Origin: Allorhodopirellula heiligendammensis
GTDB lineage: Bacteria > Planctomycetota > Planctomycetia > Pirellulales > Pirellulaceae
Assembly: GCF_007860105.1 (NCBI RefSeq)
Contig: NZ_SJPU01000001.1
Location: 1,190,090 to 1,254,089, forward strand
Direction: 5' to 3'
DNA: 64,000 nucleotides
The first letter of the stretch is position 1. Every line of letters starts with the position of its first letter. The position numbers and the translations under genes are program-made. The notes under the pieces were generated by a model. That model saw nothing but the letters and a program-made list of their open reading frames with translations. It searched no databases and was not told where the DNA came from. Shown one piece after another: positions 1 to 8,319 of this stretch.

Positions 1-2810
1 GCGCTGTTGAGCGAGTTGCGAATCCAACGATCGGTTTTGTAGGAGGCCACCGTCAGCAGCACCTCTGCGCCAGTCTTCCCGCCGAGCCATGAACCTGCAG
101 AAAGTGCTTCCAGTCGCACGCGCGGATGCTGGTCCGTCGCCGCGGTCGTCAGGTAGACACTGGGATCGTCGAGTAGATGCAGACAGTGACGGATAACTCG
201 AACTGCAGCCGCACGGACGCGATGATCTTTGGCCTGCAAGCACTTTTCGAGCAGGTCCGTTGATGGGGCTTGCTGTCCCCAGGTCGCCCACAGGGCTTCC
301 AAGACCAAACGTTCATCGTCTGCGTTCTCGCTGGCAAATTGAGCCGCAGCGTCGAGCACACTTTGCTTCGGACGGCCACGTAACTCCATGTGCGATCGCG
401 TACGAGCGTTCACTTCGGGCAACTTCATATTCTCGAACAATTGCGAGATCTCGGCACCTGCCACAGTCGGCGGCTCGACCAGTGGCCGGTCGGAGTGCGT
501 GATGCGGTAAATCCGTCCGTACTCGGAATTACGAAGGGGGTCCCGAGCACTGTGCTGCATGTGACCGATCAGCGTGTTGTGCCAGTCGATGAAGTAAAGG
601 CTACCGTCGGGAGCGACTTGCAGGTCACAGGGGCGGAAATTGCCGTCGGATGACTGGATCAGGTCCTGCCGGAACTTCCCTTTGATCTCAGCACCATCTT
701 CAATCGTCTTGCATTCCTTGATGCCGAGAAATCCGATGGTGTTCGCATACAGATAGTCACCTTGGACTTCATCGGGAAAGTGACTGCTATACAGGAACTC
801 TGCACCCGAGGTGGGGCGTGTGTGATGTTCGTAATTGAACTTCGAAACCTTCGCAATTTCCTTCGAATGCGGAATCTTGACGGAGTAACCTAACAACCAA
901 TATTGATCTCCGCCCGAGGCATCGTTGACAAAGGTCTGGCCATACTCATCGTGGGCAACGCCCCACGGATTGTTGACGTCAATCTGCATCACCCGTTCGA
1001 CCTTCCACGAGCTGGGGTCAAACCGCCATACGCCTCCGTCGGTCATGCGTTGGGGCCCCCACGGCGTTTCAACTTGCGAGTGAAGGAAGCGGCCCTCACA
1101 CATATAGATGCCGCTGCCATGGTCGGTATCGAATGCGGAAATGGCATGGTGGGTGTCGTGTGAATCGAAACCATCGAGCAAGTACTCCATCTTGTCTGCG
1201 TGGTCGTCGCCATCGGTGTCTTTGAGCAGCACCAGAAATGGTTCTTGAGACAAATAGACGCCCTCGGGGGCCAGCTCAAATCCAATGGGCATATGCAACC
1301 CATCGGCAAACACGGTTTCCTTGTCCGCCCGGCCATCGCCATCGGTATCCTCATAGATTAGGAGCATATCATTGGGCTTCGAGTCACCCGGCTTGTAGTG
1401 CGGGTAACTTGGCAGTGTCGACACCCACAACCGCCCTTGATTGTCGAACTCCATTTGGGCTGGGTTGCCGAGATTCGGGAACTCTTGTTCTGAGGCGAAC
1501 AGCGAGACTTCATACCCATCGGGCAGCGTGAATTTTTTCAGCGCCTCGGATTCTTCTTTGAGGTAATCGGGGGTGCCATTCTTCGCACTGGGCTGAAAGT
1601 TGGTTTCCACCGATGAGAGCGGTCGAGTCATCGCGTCATCGACCTCAAGTGTTGACGACTTCCCTTGAGCGATGGCCCAAATGTTTTCATCCCGCAACAC
1701 GGTCATTTGCCGAATCTTCTCGATCTCTTCGGGATAATTGAAGTTGCCGTAGGGTGCCCAGCGGCGTCCGTAGGCGTGAACACCGTTGAGCATCCGATAA
1801 TCATTCCGCCAGAACCACGCCTTGTCTTGAACAGCTTGATACAGCAGGGGGTTGGTATCCGCATCACTGGGGGAAGCCCCAAAGAGTTTCTCCATCAGAA
1901 TCGGAGCGAGCTTTTTGTAGCCTTCCTCGGACAGGTGCACGCCGTTGATGGTCAGCGGCTCATCTGAATTCTCGAACCACTCCAGCGTTGGGGTGAACAG
2001 ATCGACGAAGCCCACGCTTTTCTCTTCAGCAACCGTCCGAACGGCGTCCGCGTAGGCTCGCAAGACTGAGTTTCGCTCGTCGGCATCGGGCAGATTGAAT
2101 TGGGGGAGCTGTTGCATCGCAATGGGCGTAGCGAGCACCAGACGCGGGGGCTTACCCGCCGTGCGTTCGTAGGATCGAGACAAAGTGTGATCGACGAAAG
2201 CACGCAGTTCATCTTGGAAGTTCTCTACGCCGTCGAGCCCGTCAAACGATTCATTGAAACCGAAAAATCCAACGATCGTGTCCGCTTTGACAATTGTTAG
2301 CCATTCGTCTGGTTTGGGGTAGTGTCCCTCTCCGAAGTGCCCTTGGATCTCCGGCCGAAACTTTTCGGCTCCCGGGAACGCCCAAGGGTCGGGTCTACCG
2401 GCCTCTGGACGGAATGCCGGCGTGTGCCCCGGGAAGCCCATGTTGCGAAAGGTCAGCTGCTTGTCAGCAAATTCTTCGTAGAGTGCTGTTTCGAACTCGT
2501 TGAACAGCTCCATACGGGCTGCCAGCGTATTGCCCAGAAACACGATCGATTCACCGTCGCGGGGCTGCAGTGGCATGGTCGTCGTAGGCGCTTCTCCCGC
2601 GACAGGGACCGGCTGCACATACTTCGGTCGCACCCGCTTGGTCTGTTGCAATTCTGCGTCCGTGACCGTTGTGATGACGTCAGGAGCGGTCTGTTTTGAG
2701 CTACTTCCGTCGTCCGCTTGGGCAGAGCAAAGAGGTCCGGTCAAGCAGCTGGCCAAACAGGACAAACCGACAAAACTCTTCAGTTGGCTGAGTGGAGAAT
2801 GTGTTTTCAT
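1..2810 (-). CDS. Secreted SGNH-hydrolase-like / PVC-type membrane-bound dehydrogenase / HEAT-repeat protein (3' end outside window)
   Basis: I translated this frame from the ATG at 2808-2810 and it stays open to the window edge (936 residues, no stop), so the C-terminus is missing. Residues 1-30 are a signal peptide. An SGNH/GDSL-like domain spans about 85-310, with block I FLGNT (91-95), block III GFNES (184-188) and block V NGVHLSEEGY. A beta-propeller dehydrogenase domain of the PVC-type heme protein family follows from about 430 to 790 (FTLPDGYEVSLFASE; Ca-loop-like DTDGDGRAD and DTDGDDHAD). HEAT-like helices run from about 800 to the edge. In the family a C-terminal CxxCH heme domain follows; here it would lie outside the window. 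The GDS serine and the DxxH aspartate positions are replaced (GNT, NGVH), so classical esterase activity is doubtful. It is divergent from the sigma-factor gene, and a role in extracellular polymer oxidation is inferred. Confidence 0.88.
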   Translation of the reverse strand, partial: MKTHSPLSQLKSFVGLSCLASCLTGPLCSAQADDGSSSKQTAPDVITTVTDAELQQTKRVRPKYVQPVPVAGEAPTTTMPLQPRDGESIVFLGNTLAARMELFNEFETALYEEFADKQLTFRNMGFPGHTPAFRPEAGRPDPWAFPGAEKFRPEIQGHFGEGHYPKPDEWLTIVKADTIVGFFGFNESFDGLDGVENFQDELRAFVDHTLSRSYERTAGKPPRLVLATPIAMQQLPQFNLPDADERNSVLRAYADAVRTVAEEKSVGFVDLFTPTLEWFENSDEPLTINGVHLSEEGYKKLAPILMEKLFGASPSDADTNPLLYQAVQDKAWFWRNDYRMLNGVHAYGRRWAPYGNFNYPEEIEKIRQMTVLRDENIWAIAQGKSSTLEVDDAMTRPLSSVETNFQPSAKNGTPDYLKEESEALKKFTLPDGYEVSLFASEQEFPNLGNPAQMEFDNQGRLWVSTLPSYPHYKPGDSKPNDMLLIYEDTDGDGRADKETVFADGLHMPIGFELAPEGVYLSQEPFLVLLKDTDGDDHADKMEYLLDGFDSHDTHHAISAFDTDHGSGIYMCEGRFLHSQVETPWGPQRMTDGGVWRFDPSSWKVERVMQIDVNNPWGVAHDEYGQTFVNDASGGDQYWLLGYSVKIPHSKEIAKVSKFNYEHHTRPTSGAEFLYSSHFPDEVQGDYLYANTIGFLGIKECKTIEDGAEIKGKFRQDLIQSSDGNFRPCDLQVAPDGSLYFIDWHNTLIGHMQHSARDPLRNSEYGRIYRITHSDRPLVEPPTVAGAEISQLFENMKLPEVNARTRSHMELRGRPKQSVLDAAAQFASENADDERLVLEALWATWGQQAPSTDLLEKCLQAKDHRVRAAAVRVIRHCLHLLDDPSVYLTTAATDQHPRVRLEALSAGSWLGGKTGAEVLLTVASYKTDRWIRNSLNS

Positions 2811-3127
2811 AAATAATGTTAGAACTTGGTTGGCGAGCGGACGCTCGCCCCACGTCATGATTGGTGGGGAGGGAACGTGTGGGAGATGGTTGAGGATTAG
2901 GCGTTATTCTAGTTGATCTTAGCGAAATATTCGACTCGATATGCCCAAACCCAGCGATTTCGACTGCCTCGCGGTGTCACACGGGCTCCGTCACTACGCT
3001 GTAACCGCCACGAAAGTTGACCGGTTATGCGGCAGCAATACAAGTCGCAACGAACTCATCAATTCCATCAAAAAAGTGTGTGAGATTTGACCCAGGGCGG
3101 CAGAAGAAAGATGCGAGGACGGATTTA
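2811..3127. promoter_or_regulatory. Divergent intergenic region with one hairpin
   Basis: This stretch separates the SGNH/dehydrogenase gene from the sigma-factor gene, so it should carry both promoters. I cannot place -35/-10 boxes with confidence. A perfect 7-bp hairpin (arms 2832-2838 and 2843-2849, loop GGAC) sits in the presumed 5' leader of the minus-strand gene. GAGGA at 3115-3119 is a good ribosome-binding site for the GTG at 3128. Confidence 0.5.
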
Positions 3128-3682
3128 GTGGACTCTGAGTGTATTTCTGACGCAATTCGGCGGGTGGTCGGCGGTGAACGTGACCAGTTCCGGGTGCTCG
3201 TGCGCGAGTACGGGTTGATGATCCGCAGCTATCTCGGAAGCCACCTTCATCGCGTCGATGAGATCGACGACCTCGCGCAGGACGTCTTTTTGACCGCATT
3301 TCGCCAGCTAGAGCAGTTCGATCATCGCACAGATTTCGGTGCGTGGTTACGAGGCATCGCGCGTAATCGTTTACTCATGCACTTTCGCTCGACCAGTCGA
3401 CGGCATGCTCGCGAAGCTAGGTTTCGCGAAGAGGTGAGCGGCATCGTCGAACGAGATCTGGAAGCTCACTTTGCAAACCAATCGGACCACGCCATCGAGG
3501 CGCTCCTCCGCTGCGTCAATACGCTGCCTGATCGCATGCGACGCGTTGTCCGCGCTGGACTCGATGGCGTGAAGACCGTTGTCCTTGCCAGTGAGCTGCA
3601 GACGTCAACCGGTGCCATCTACAATCTGCAATACCGTGCAAACGCGTTGTTGCGAGAATGTGTTCGCAGGGAGACTGAGTGA
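3128..3682 (+). CDS. ECF-type RNA polymerase sigma factor (planctomycete family)
   Basis: This 184-residue protein has sigma region 2 at about 20-90 (the core-binding stretch around DEIDDLAQDVFLTAFRQL and the -10 recognition helix with WLRGIARN). Region 4 lies at about 125-180 and begins with the usual NTLPDRMRRVV. I chose GTG 3128 because GAGGA lies 8 bases upstream and the protein then begins directly at region 2. An ATG at 3017 is in frame but adds 37 residues with no sigma-like character. The TGA stop overlaps the ATG of the next gene, a FecR-LamG protein that is its likely anti-sigma or signal partner. By analogy with such pairs it probably directs transcription of the adjacent secreted-enzyme genes; that target set is inference. 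Confidence 0.9.
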   Translation: MDSECISDAIRRVVGGERDQFRVLVREYGLMIRSYLGSHLHRVDEIDDLAQDVFLTAFRQLEQFDHRTDFGAWLRGIARNRLLMHFRSTSRRHAREARFREEVSGIVERDLEAHFANQSDHAIEALLRCVNTLPDRMRRVVRAGLDGVKTVVLASELQTSTGAIYNLQYRANALLRECVRRETE

Positions 3683-5484
3683 TGGATCCTGATTTGCAAC
3701 AACTCCTCCAGCGATGGCTTTCGGACGATTGGGACTCCATTTCAGACGTCCAGCAATCAATCTCCCCGATGGTGCGGAGACTGCGTGAGGACGACTCCTT
3801 TCGTGAGTCGTTTGTAGAGGAGTTGGCCCTCCTAGGACAATTGCGAGCGGTCCAGTCGAGCGAGCCCCGCTGGCTGCAACTCGAGGATCTGCTCGGTGTG
3901 AAGGCCGAACCTGGGACGGAGGGTGATTTTGAAACACTGCTCATGCAGCGAATCGATGCCGCTCCATTGGAACCGAAATCTCACCGTTTTCGATGGATGC
4001 CGGCGGTCCTGGCCGCCACCGTGCTGCTAGCATCTGCACTGGTGATTGGAGCGTGGCAGATTGGTCTGAACGGCATCGGACCTAAGGCGGTCGCCCGTCA
4101 AAGTCGGGAGACCGCGGGGGACAGCGGCGCTGCAGCGATCCACTCGCAGGTGAAGTCACCGACCGATGGCATCGCGGTCCTCAGCCAGATGGTGGACGCC
4201 AGATGGGATGGACCGCACCGTCCGGATGTTGGCGATTCGCTCGGTACCGGTCGGTTATTGTTGTCTTCGGGAACTGTGCAAATTGAGTTTTTTGCCGGCG
4301 TTCGTCTGCTGGTCCGAGCGCCAGCTGATTTTGAGTTGATGGCTGCTGACGAAGTCTGGCTCCGGGCAGGGGTGGCCAGTTGTTTCGTCACTGAGATGGG
4401 GCGTGGTTTCAAAATCACCACGTCTAACCTGGAGGTGATCGATCTGGGGACTGCCTTCAGCATCCAGGCTGGCGGGGGACAGGAAAGCGAGGTTCACGTC
4501 CTCGATGGTGCTGTGGAGATCAAGTCGGGCGGAAACACTGCCGTGGAGCTCACCGAGCGTAAGGCCGTGCGGGCCACTACCGTTGGACTCGAAGCCGTTA
4601 CGTATTCACCCGACCGGTTTCCCCAGACAGCAGACCTCCGTGACCAGCTACTGCGTCAAGCCACCCATGCATACCAGCGTTGGCAGAGACAGTCCGAGGA
4701 AATGGATGCTGATCCGGATGTGCTACTCCACTACACATTTGAGGAAGCCGATCCGAGCGCCTTGGAACTTACCAACCGAGTTGTTCGAAAGAGCGCAGCG
4801 ACCGATGGCGTCGTGATTGGCTGTAAGTGGGCGGAGGGTCGCTGGCCCATGAAGCACGCGCTGCTCTATCGAAACGTGAACGATCGCGTTCTCTTTCAAG
4901 TACCTGGTCGTTTCGACGAAGTCACGTTCATGGCGTGGGTCCGCCTGGACGGCTTGACGCAACAGAATACATCTCTGTTAATGACAGAGAATCCAGCCCG
5001 CCGCCTACGATTTGCGCCGATTGAGGATAAATCCATCGCTGACGCCATGCAGCGGCTGCAGACATCGGCGGTCAAAACAGTGCGTTGGGAGCTGACTCGC
5101 CAGCAATCGAATGTCACGCTCAGCATTGGCCATGGATTGCAAAACCGTGCCGACTACGAAACGGTTCGTGCTGACAGCGTAAGCACGCGACCAGACCGGT
5201 GGGGGCATTGGGCATGCATGGCTGTTACATGCGATGTTGCCAAGCAGGAGATTGTGCATTATCTCGACGGCGCGCCGATCGGTCGGGGAAAGCTAAAAAG
5301 TAGCGAGCCGTTGTTATTGGACTTCATGGAGCTGGGCAATTTTGGTGCGTCCATGGAAGAGATCACCAAATCGAATGGTAATTCCATCCGACGATTCTAT
5401 GGCGCCGTCGATGAGCTCGTCATTGCTCGACGAGCAATGACCGCTGCGGAAATCAAAGAGTTTTGGCTCCATGGTAAGCCCTAG
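3682..5484 (+). CDS. FecR-type membrane protein fused to a LamG (concanavalin-like) domain
   Basis: This 600-residue protein follows the sigma gene with a TGATG overlap (GTG 3679 is an alternative start). The N-terminal cytoplasmic part, about 1-100, is acidic and helical, as expected for sigma-interacting anti-sigma regions. One membrane helix lies at about 107-128 (PAVLAATVLLASALVIGAW). A FecR domain spans about 170-310 (LGTGRLLLSSGTVQIEFFAG, IDLGTAFSIQ, VHVLDGAVEI). A LamG/concanavalin-like sandwich occupies about 345-600 (LHYTFEEADPSA, FDEVTFMAWVRLDG, GAVDELVIARRAMTAAEI). The family view is that such proteins sense an extracellular ligand and control the cognate sigma factor. The LamG domain suggests carbohydrate sensing next to sulfatases, which is inference. 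Confidence 0.88.
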   Translation: MDPDLQQLLQRWLSDDWDSISDVQQSISPMVRRLREDDSFRESFVEELALLGQLRAVQSSEPRWLQLEDLLGVKAEPGTEGDFETLLMQRIDAAPLEPKSHRFRWMPAVLAATVLLASALVIGAWQIGLNGIGPKAVARQSRETAGDSGAAAIHSQVKSPTDGIAVLSQMVDARWDGPHRPDVGDSLGTGRLLLSSGTVQIEFFAGVRLLVRAPADFELMAADEVWLRAGVASCFVTEMGRGFKITTSNLEVIDLGTAFSIQAGGGQESEVHVLDGAVEIKSGGNTAVELTERKAVRATTVGLEAVTYSPDRFPQTADLRDQLLRQATHAYQRWQRQSEEMDADPDVLLHYTFEEADPSALELTNRVVRKSAATDGVVIGCKWAEGRWPMKHALLYRNVNDRVLFQVPGRFDEVTFMAWVRLDGLTQQNTSLLMTENPARRLRFAPIEDKSIADAMQRLQTSAVKTVRWELTRQQSNVTLSIGHGLQNRADYETVRADSVSTRPDRWGHWACMAVTCDVAKQEIVHYLDGAPIGRGKLKSSEPLLLDFMELGNFGASMEEITKSNGNSIRRFYGAVDELVIARRAMTAAEIKEFWLHGKP

Positions 5485-5710
5485 GTGCCACGGAGGTGAA
5501 ATTCCCATCGGGCTAACGTCGGCTGACGCCGCGAAACGATGGACATCGCGTCCTGTCCAGTGCGACTATGCTATTGAAGTCATGCCGCAAACCAATTGGC
5601 CGAAAATCCAACCCTCTATCTTGATTGTCGAACGAGTCATACCTAGCAATCGAGTGAAATTAACGACCCCCACCCCGAGATCACCTTTGGATAGTCATCG
5701 AGAATCGATT

Positions 5711-6700
5711 TTGAACTTGCCTCCGTCCTTTCGACGCACGATCCCAAAGCGACCGCGATCGATATTGATCTTCGCCTTGTTGATGTTCAGTACGCCCGCG
5801 TTAGTCGCCGCAGATTTGTTGACCATCGATAACGGTTCTGTGAAGATTGGCATCGATCGGGAAAAGGGTGGCGCGATCACCTGGTTGTCTTCCGATCGCT
5901 ATCCGCAAAACATTGTCAACATCGCTGATCCCGGTCGTCTGATCCAACAATCGTATTACGCTGGTAAACGACTCGACCGAACGTCCGAGGGGCAGAGCAG
6001 TGCATGGAGCCCGTGGTCATGGAATCCAATCCAAGGCGGTGGTGTCGGCAGCGGTGGCCGAACGGGAACATGGGCGCGTGTGACCCAATTCGAAGAGAGT
6101 GACAACGTCCTGTTCTCGGAGACCATTCCGAAACTATGGGATATGGCCGACGAGGAGGCTGATGCTGTCATGCGACAATGGACTGCATTTGAACCCGAGA
6201 TGACTGGCGTCGTGTGCGTACAGTGCGAGCTGCGTACGAAACGGCATGAAGATGATGCATGGGGCGAAGCGAGAATGAGCCCCCAGGAAATCCCGGCGTG
6301 CTACTTCACGAGAAACTTCGACGCGGTGAAAAGCTATCTCGGCGACGGGCGATGGATGGCCGAGCATCAGGCCCCCGGTCCGCCGTGGGGCAAAGCAAAC
6401 CCACCCCGTAAAGCGATGGCGATGTTCGAGCGATCCGGCCAGGGAGTCGCAGTCTTTTCTCCTACCTCTCGGGAGAGCTGGAATTTCGGTCCTCACGGAT
6501 CCGGCCTGAGCAGCGACCCCAGCGAGGGTCCTTGCATGCACGTCGCCCCCATCGATCGCGTCCGACTGGGTCGGCAGTCAACCTTTCGGTATCGTTATTG
6601 GCTTATCGTTGGTGATGAAGCCCAGATTGCATCGCGTTTGGATTCACTGTGGACGAAATACGCCGCGGAACAGTCCCACCTCAACGAACATTCAAATTAA
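5711..6700 (+). CDS. Secreted protein of unknown function, beta-rich, glycan-locus associated
   Basis: The frame is open from 5471, but a clean signal peptide (basic FRRTIPKRPR, hydrophobic SILIFALLMF, cleavage near VAA) appears only if translation starts at TTG 5711; ATG 5582 and ATG 5783 are alternatives. The mature protein of about 300 residues begins LLTIDNGSVKIGIDREKGG. That resembles the first strands of galactose-mutarotase-like or lyase beta-sandwich folds, but I cannot name a family. It is rich in Trp (WSPWSWNP, WMAEHQAPGPPWG). It lies between the FecR-LamG gene and a sulfatase, so a polysaccharide-binding or degrading role is plausible but unproven. Confidence 0.7.
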   Translation: MNLPPSFRRTIPKRPRSILIFALLMFSTPALVAADLLTIDNGSVKIGIDREKGGAITWLSSDRYPQNIVNIADPGRLIQQSYYAGKRLDRTSEGQSSAWSPWSWNPIQGGGVGSGGRTGTWARVTQFEESDNVLFSETIPKLWDMADEEADAVMRQWTAFEPEMTGVVCVQCELRTKRHEDDAWGEARMSPQEIPACYFTRNFDAVKSYLGDGRWMAEHQAPGPPWGKANPPRKAMAMFERSGQGVAVFSPTSRESWNFGPHGSGLSSDPSEGPCMHVAPIDRVRLGRQSTFRYRYWLIVGDEAQIASRLDSLWTKYAAEQSHLNEHSN

Positions 6701-6732
6701 TTTGCTTCTCCACTCATAGAATAGTTTTCCTG

Positions 6733-8145
6733 ATGAACCGGATTTTCACACTCTTCATCTACGCCTGCCTGGCGTCTGCCTCTGCCCATGCTGCGGAGCG
6801 GCCTAACGTATTGTTGATCTCAATTGACGATCTTAATGACTGGGTGGGCTGCCTCGGTGGTCATCCTCAGGCCGAGACCCCAAACATCGACCGTCTCGCT
6901 GACATGGGCACGCTTTTCTCCAATGCACATTGCCAGTCGCCTGTCTGCAATCCATCGCGAGCCAGCATGATGACGGGGCGTTACCCTCATACGACCGGGA
7001 TCTACTTTCTGGCTCCCGACTTGAAACAGGCGCCGGTTCTCGACGGTGTCAAAACACTGCCTGAGGCCTTTGCTGGCGCTGGTTACAAGACCATGGCGAC
7101 CGGAAAAATATTTCACACTGGCGACAAGCGATTCTTTCAAGAGTATCAACCATCGGGCGGATTCGGTCCCACACCAAAAGAGAAAATCTCCCAACCGCAC
7201 GGGCATCCCCTGTGGGATTGGGGCGTCTATCCAGAAGACGACAACCTGATGCCCGATATGAAGGCCGCCAAGTGGGCCGCCATGCAGTTGAAATCAATAC
7301 ACGACAAGCCGTTTTTCATGGGGGTGGGGTTCTATCGACCGCACGTCCCCATGTACGCGCCGCAAAAGTGGTTCGACATGCATCCAATTGAAAAGGTCAA
7401 ACTGCCGCTGGTTCGCGAGGACGATCGCGATGACCTCAGCCAATACGCCATCGACTTGACCAATCTCATGCATGTTTCGCCGACACATCAATGGGTGACT
7501 GAGGCGAACGAGTGGGAGCATGCGGTGCAATCTTATCTCGCCTCAGTATCTTTTGCCGATCACTGCTTGGGGATTGTTTTGGATGCGCTCGAATCGAGTG
7601 AGTACGCAGAGAACACAATTGTCGTACTCTTTTCCGACCACGGTTTTCATCTCGGTGAGAAACAACGGTGGGCGAAACGCTCGCTCTGGGAAGATGGCAC
7701 GCGCGTTCCTGTCATCGTATCCGCCCCAGGATTCGAAAAGGATCAACGAACCAATCAGCCTGTCGAGCTATTGGATGTCTTTCCAACTCTGCTCGAATTG
7801 GCGGATTTGCCCGCCGACGCCGACCAGGAAGGGCAGAGTCTTGTTCCGCTGATGCGTGACCCCGCAGCTGACTGGAATCATCCTGCGATTACTAGCTTTG
7901 GGCGTGGCAACTTCGCGGTCAGGTCTGAGCGATATCGCTTCATTCAGTACCTTGATGGCTCGCAAGAACTCTACGACTTGGCGAACGATCCACACGAATG
8001 GACTAATCTTGCATCCGAGGCTGACTACCAGCAGATCGTTGCCGAACTCGCCGCATCGATTCCAGAAAAGCAGCATGCTGTGTTACCGGGAAACTCGACA
8101 GGTCACCAAGCCTATGGTGCCGCAAACGCGAGGATTTCTAAGTAG
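6733..8145 (+). CDS. Secreted sulfatase, iduronate-2-sulfatase-like
   Basis: This is a 470-residue type I formylglycine sulfatase. Residues 1-21 form a signal peptide. RPNVLLISIDDLNDWVG supplies the metal-binding aspartates (D32, D33). The sulfatase signature CNPSRASMMTGR places the cysteine to be converted to formylglycine at C72. Later motifs FFMGVGFYRPHVP, LFSDHGFHLGEK and the C-terminal NDPHEWTNL are typical of iduronate-sulfatase-like members. The ATG at 6733 is chosen because the signal peptide starts there; the open frame extends 28 codons upstream without signal character. It hydrolyses sulfate esters on carbohydrates, probably in the periplasm. It sits between the secreted beta-rich protein and a second sulfatase on the same strand. 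Confidence 0.93.
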   Translation: MNRIFTLFIYACLASASAHAAERPNVLLISIDDLNDWVGCLGGHPQAETPNIDRLADMGTLFSNAHCQSPVCNPSRASMMTGRYPHTTGIYFLAPDLKQAPVLDGVKTLPEAFAGAGYKTMATGKIFHTGDKRFFQEYQPSGGFGPTPKEKISQPHGHPLWDWGVYPEDDNLMPDMKAAKWAAMQLKSIHDKPFFMGVGFYRPHVPMYAPQKWFDMHPIEKVKLPLVREDDRDDLSQYAIDLTNLMHVSPTHQWVTEANEWEHAVQSYLASVSFADHCLGIVLDALESSEYAENTIVVLFSDHGFHLGEKQRWAKRSLWEDGTRVPVIVSAPGFEKDQRTNQPVELLDVFPTLLELADLPADADQEGQSLVPLMRDPAADWNHPAITSFGRGNFAVRSERYRFIQYLDGSQELYDLANDPHEWTNLASEADYQQIVAELAASIPEKQHAVLPGNSTGHQAYGAANARISK

Positions 8146-8255
8146 CGTCCCTGGAGTACTACCAAGCTTTTGAGCGTGGACGCTGCCTTCCTAGCGACGG
8201 CGGCGGAAACAGCAGATCGCCCCATGTGTATGGCGGCCGCCTGCAAAGAAATGAC

Positions 8256-8271
8256 GCCCGCGTTTGCGGGC
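8256..8271. repeat. Short palindromic element (gcccgc-gttt-gcgggc)
   Basis: A perfect 6-bp hairpin with a GTTT loop lies in the 174-bp spacer between two sulfatase genes. The core and flanks resemble a second palindrome at 28006-28019 inside the kinase gene; over 19 aligned bases 15 are identical by eye. Read in the relevant frame, both give the peptide TPAFAG. It may be a REP-like element, or may act as a weak terminator or mRNA-stability hairpin. Confidence 0.4.
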
Positions 8272-8319
8272 CGTGGACGCGCAGAATTTGAAACCCGTAT
8301 ACCTTGCACTAACAGAAAT

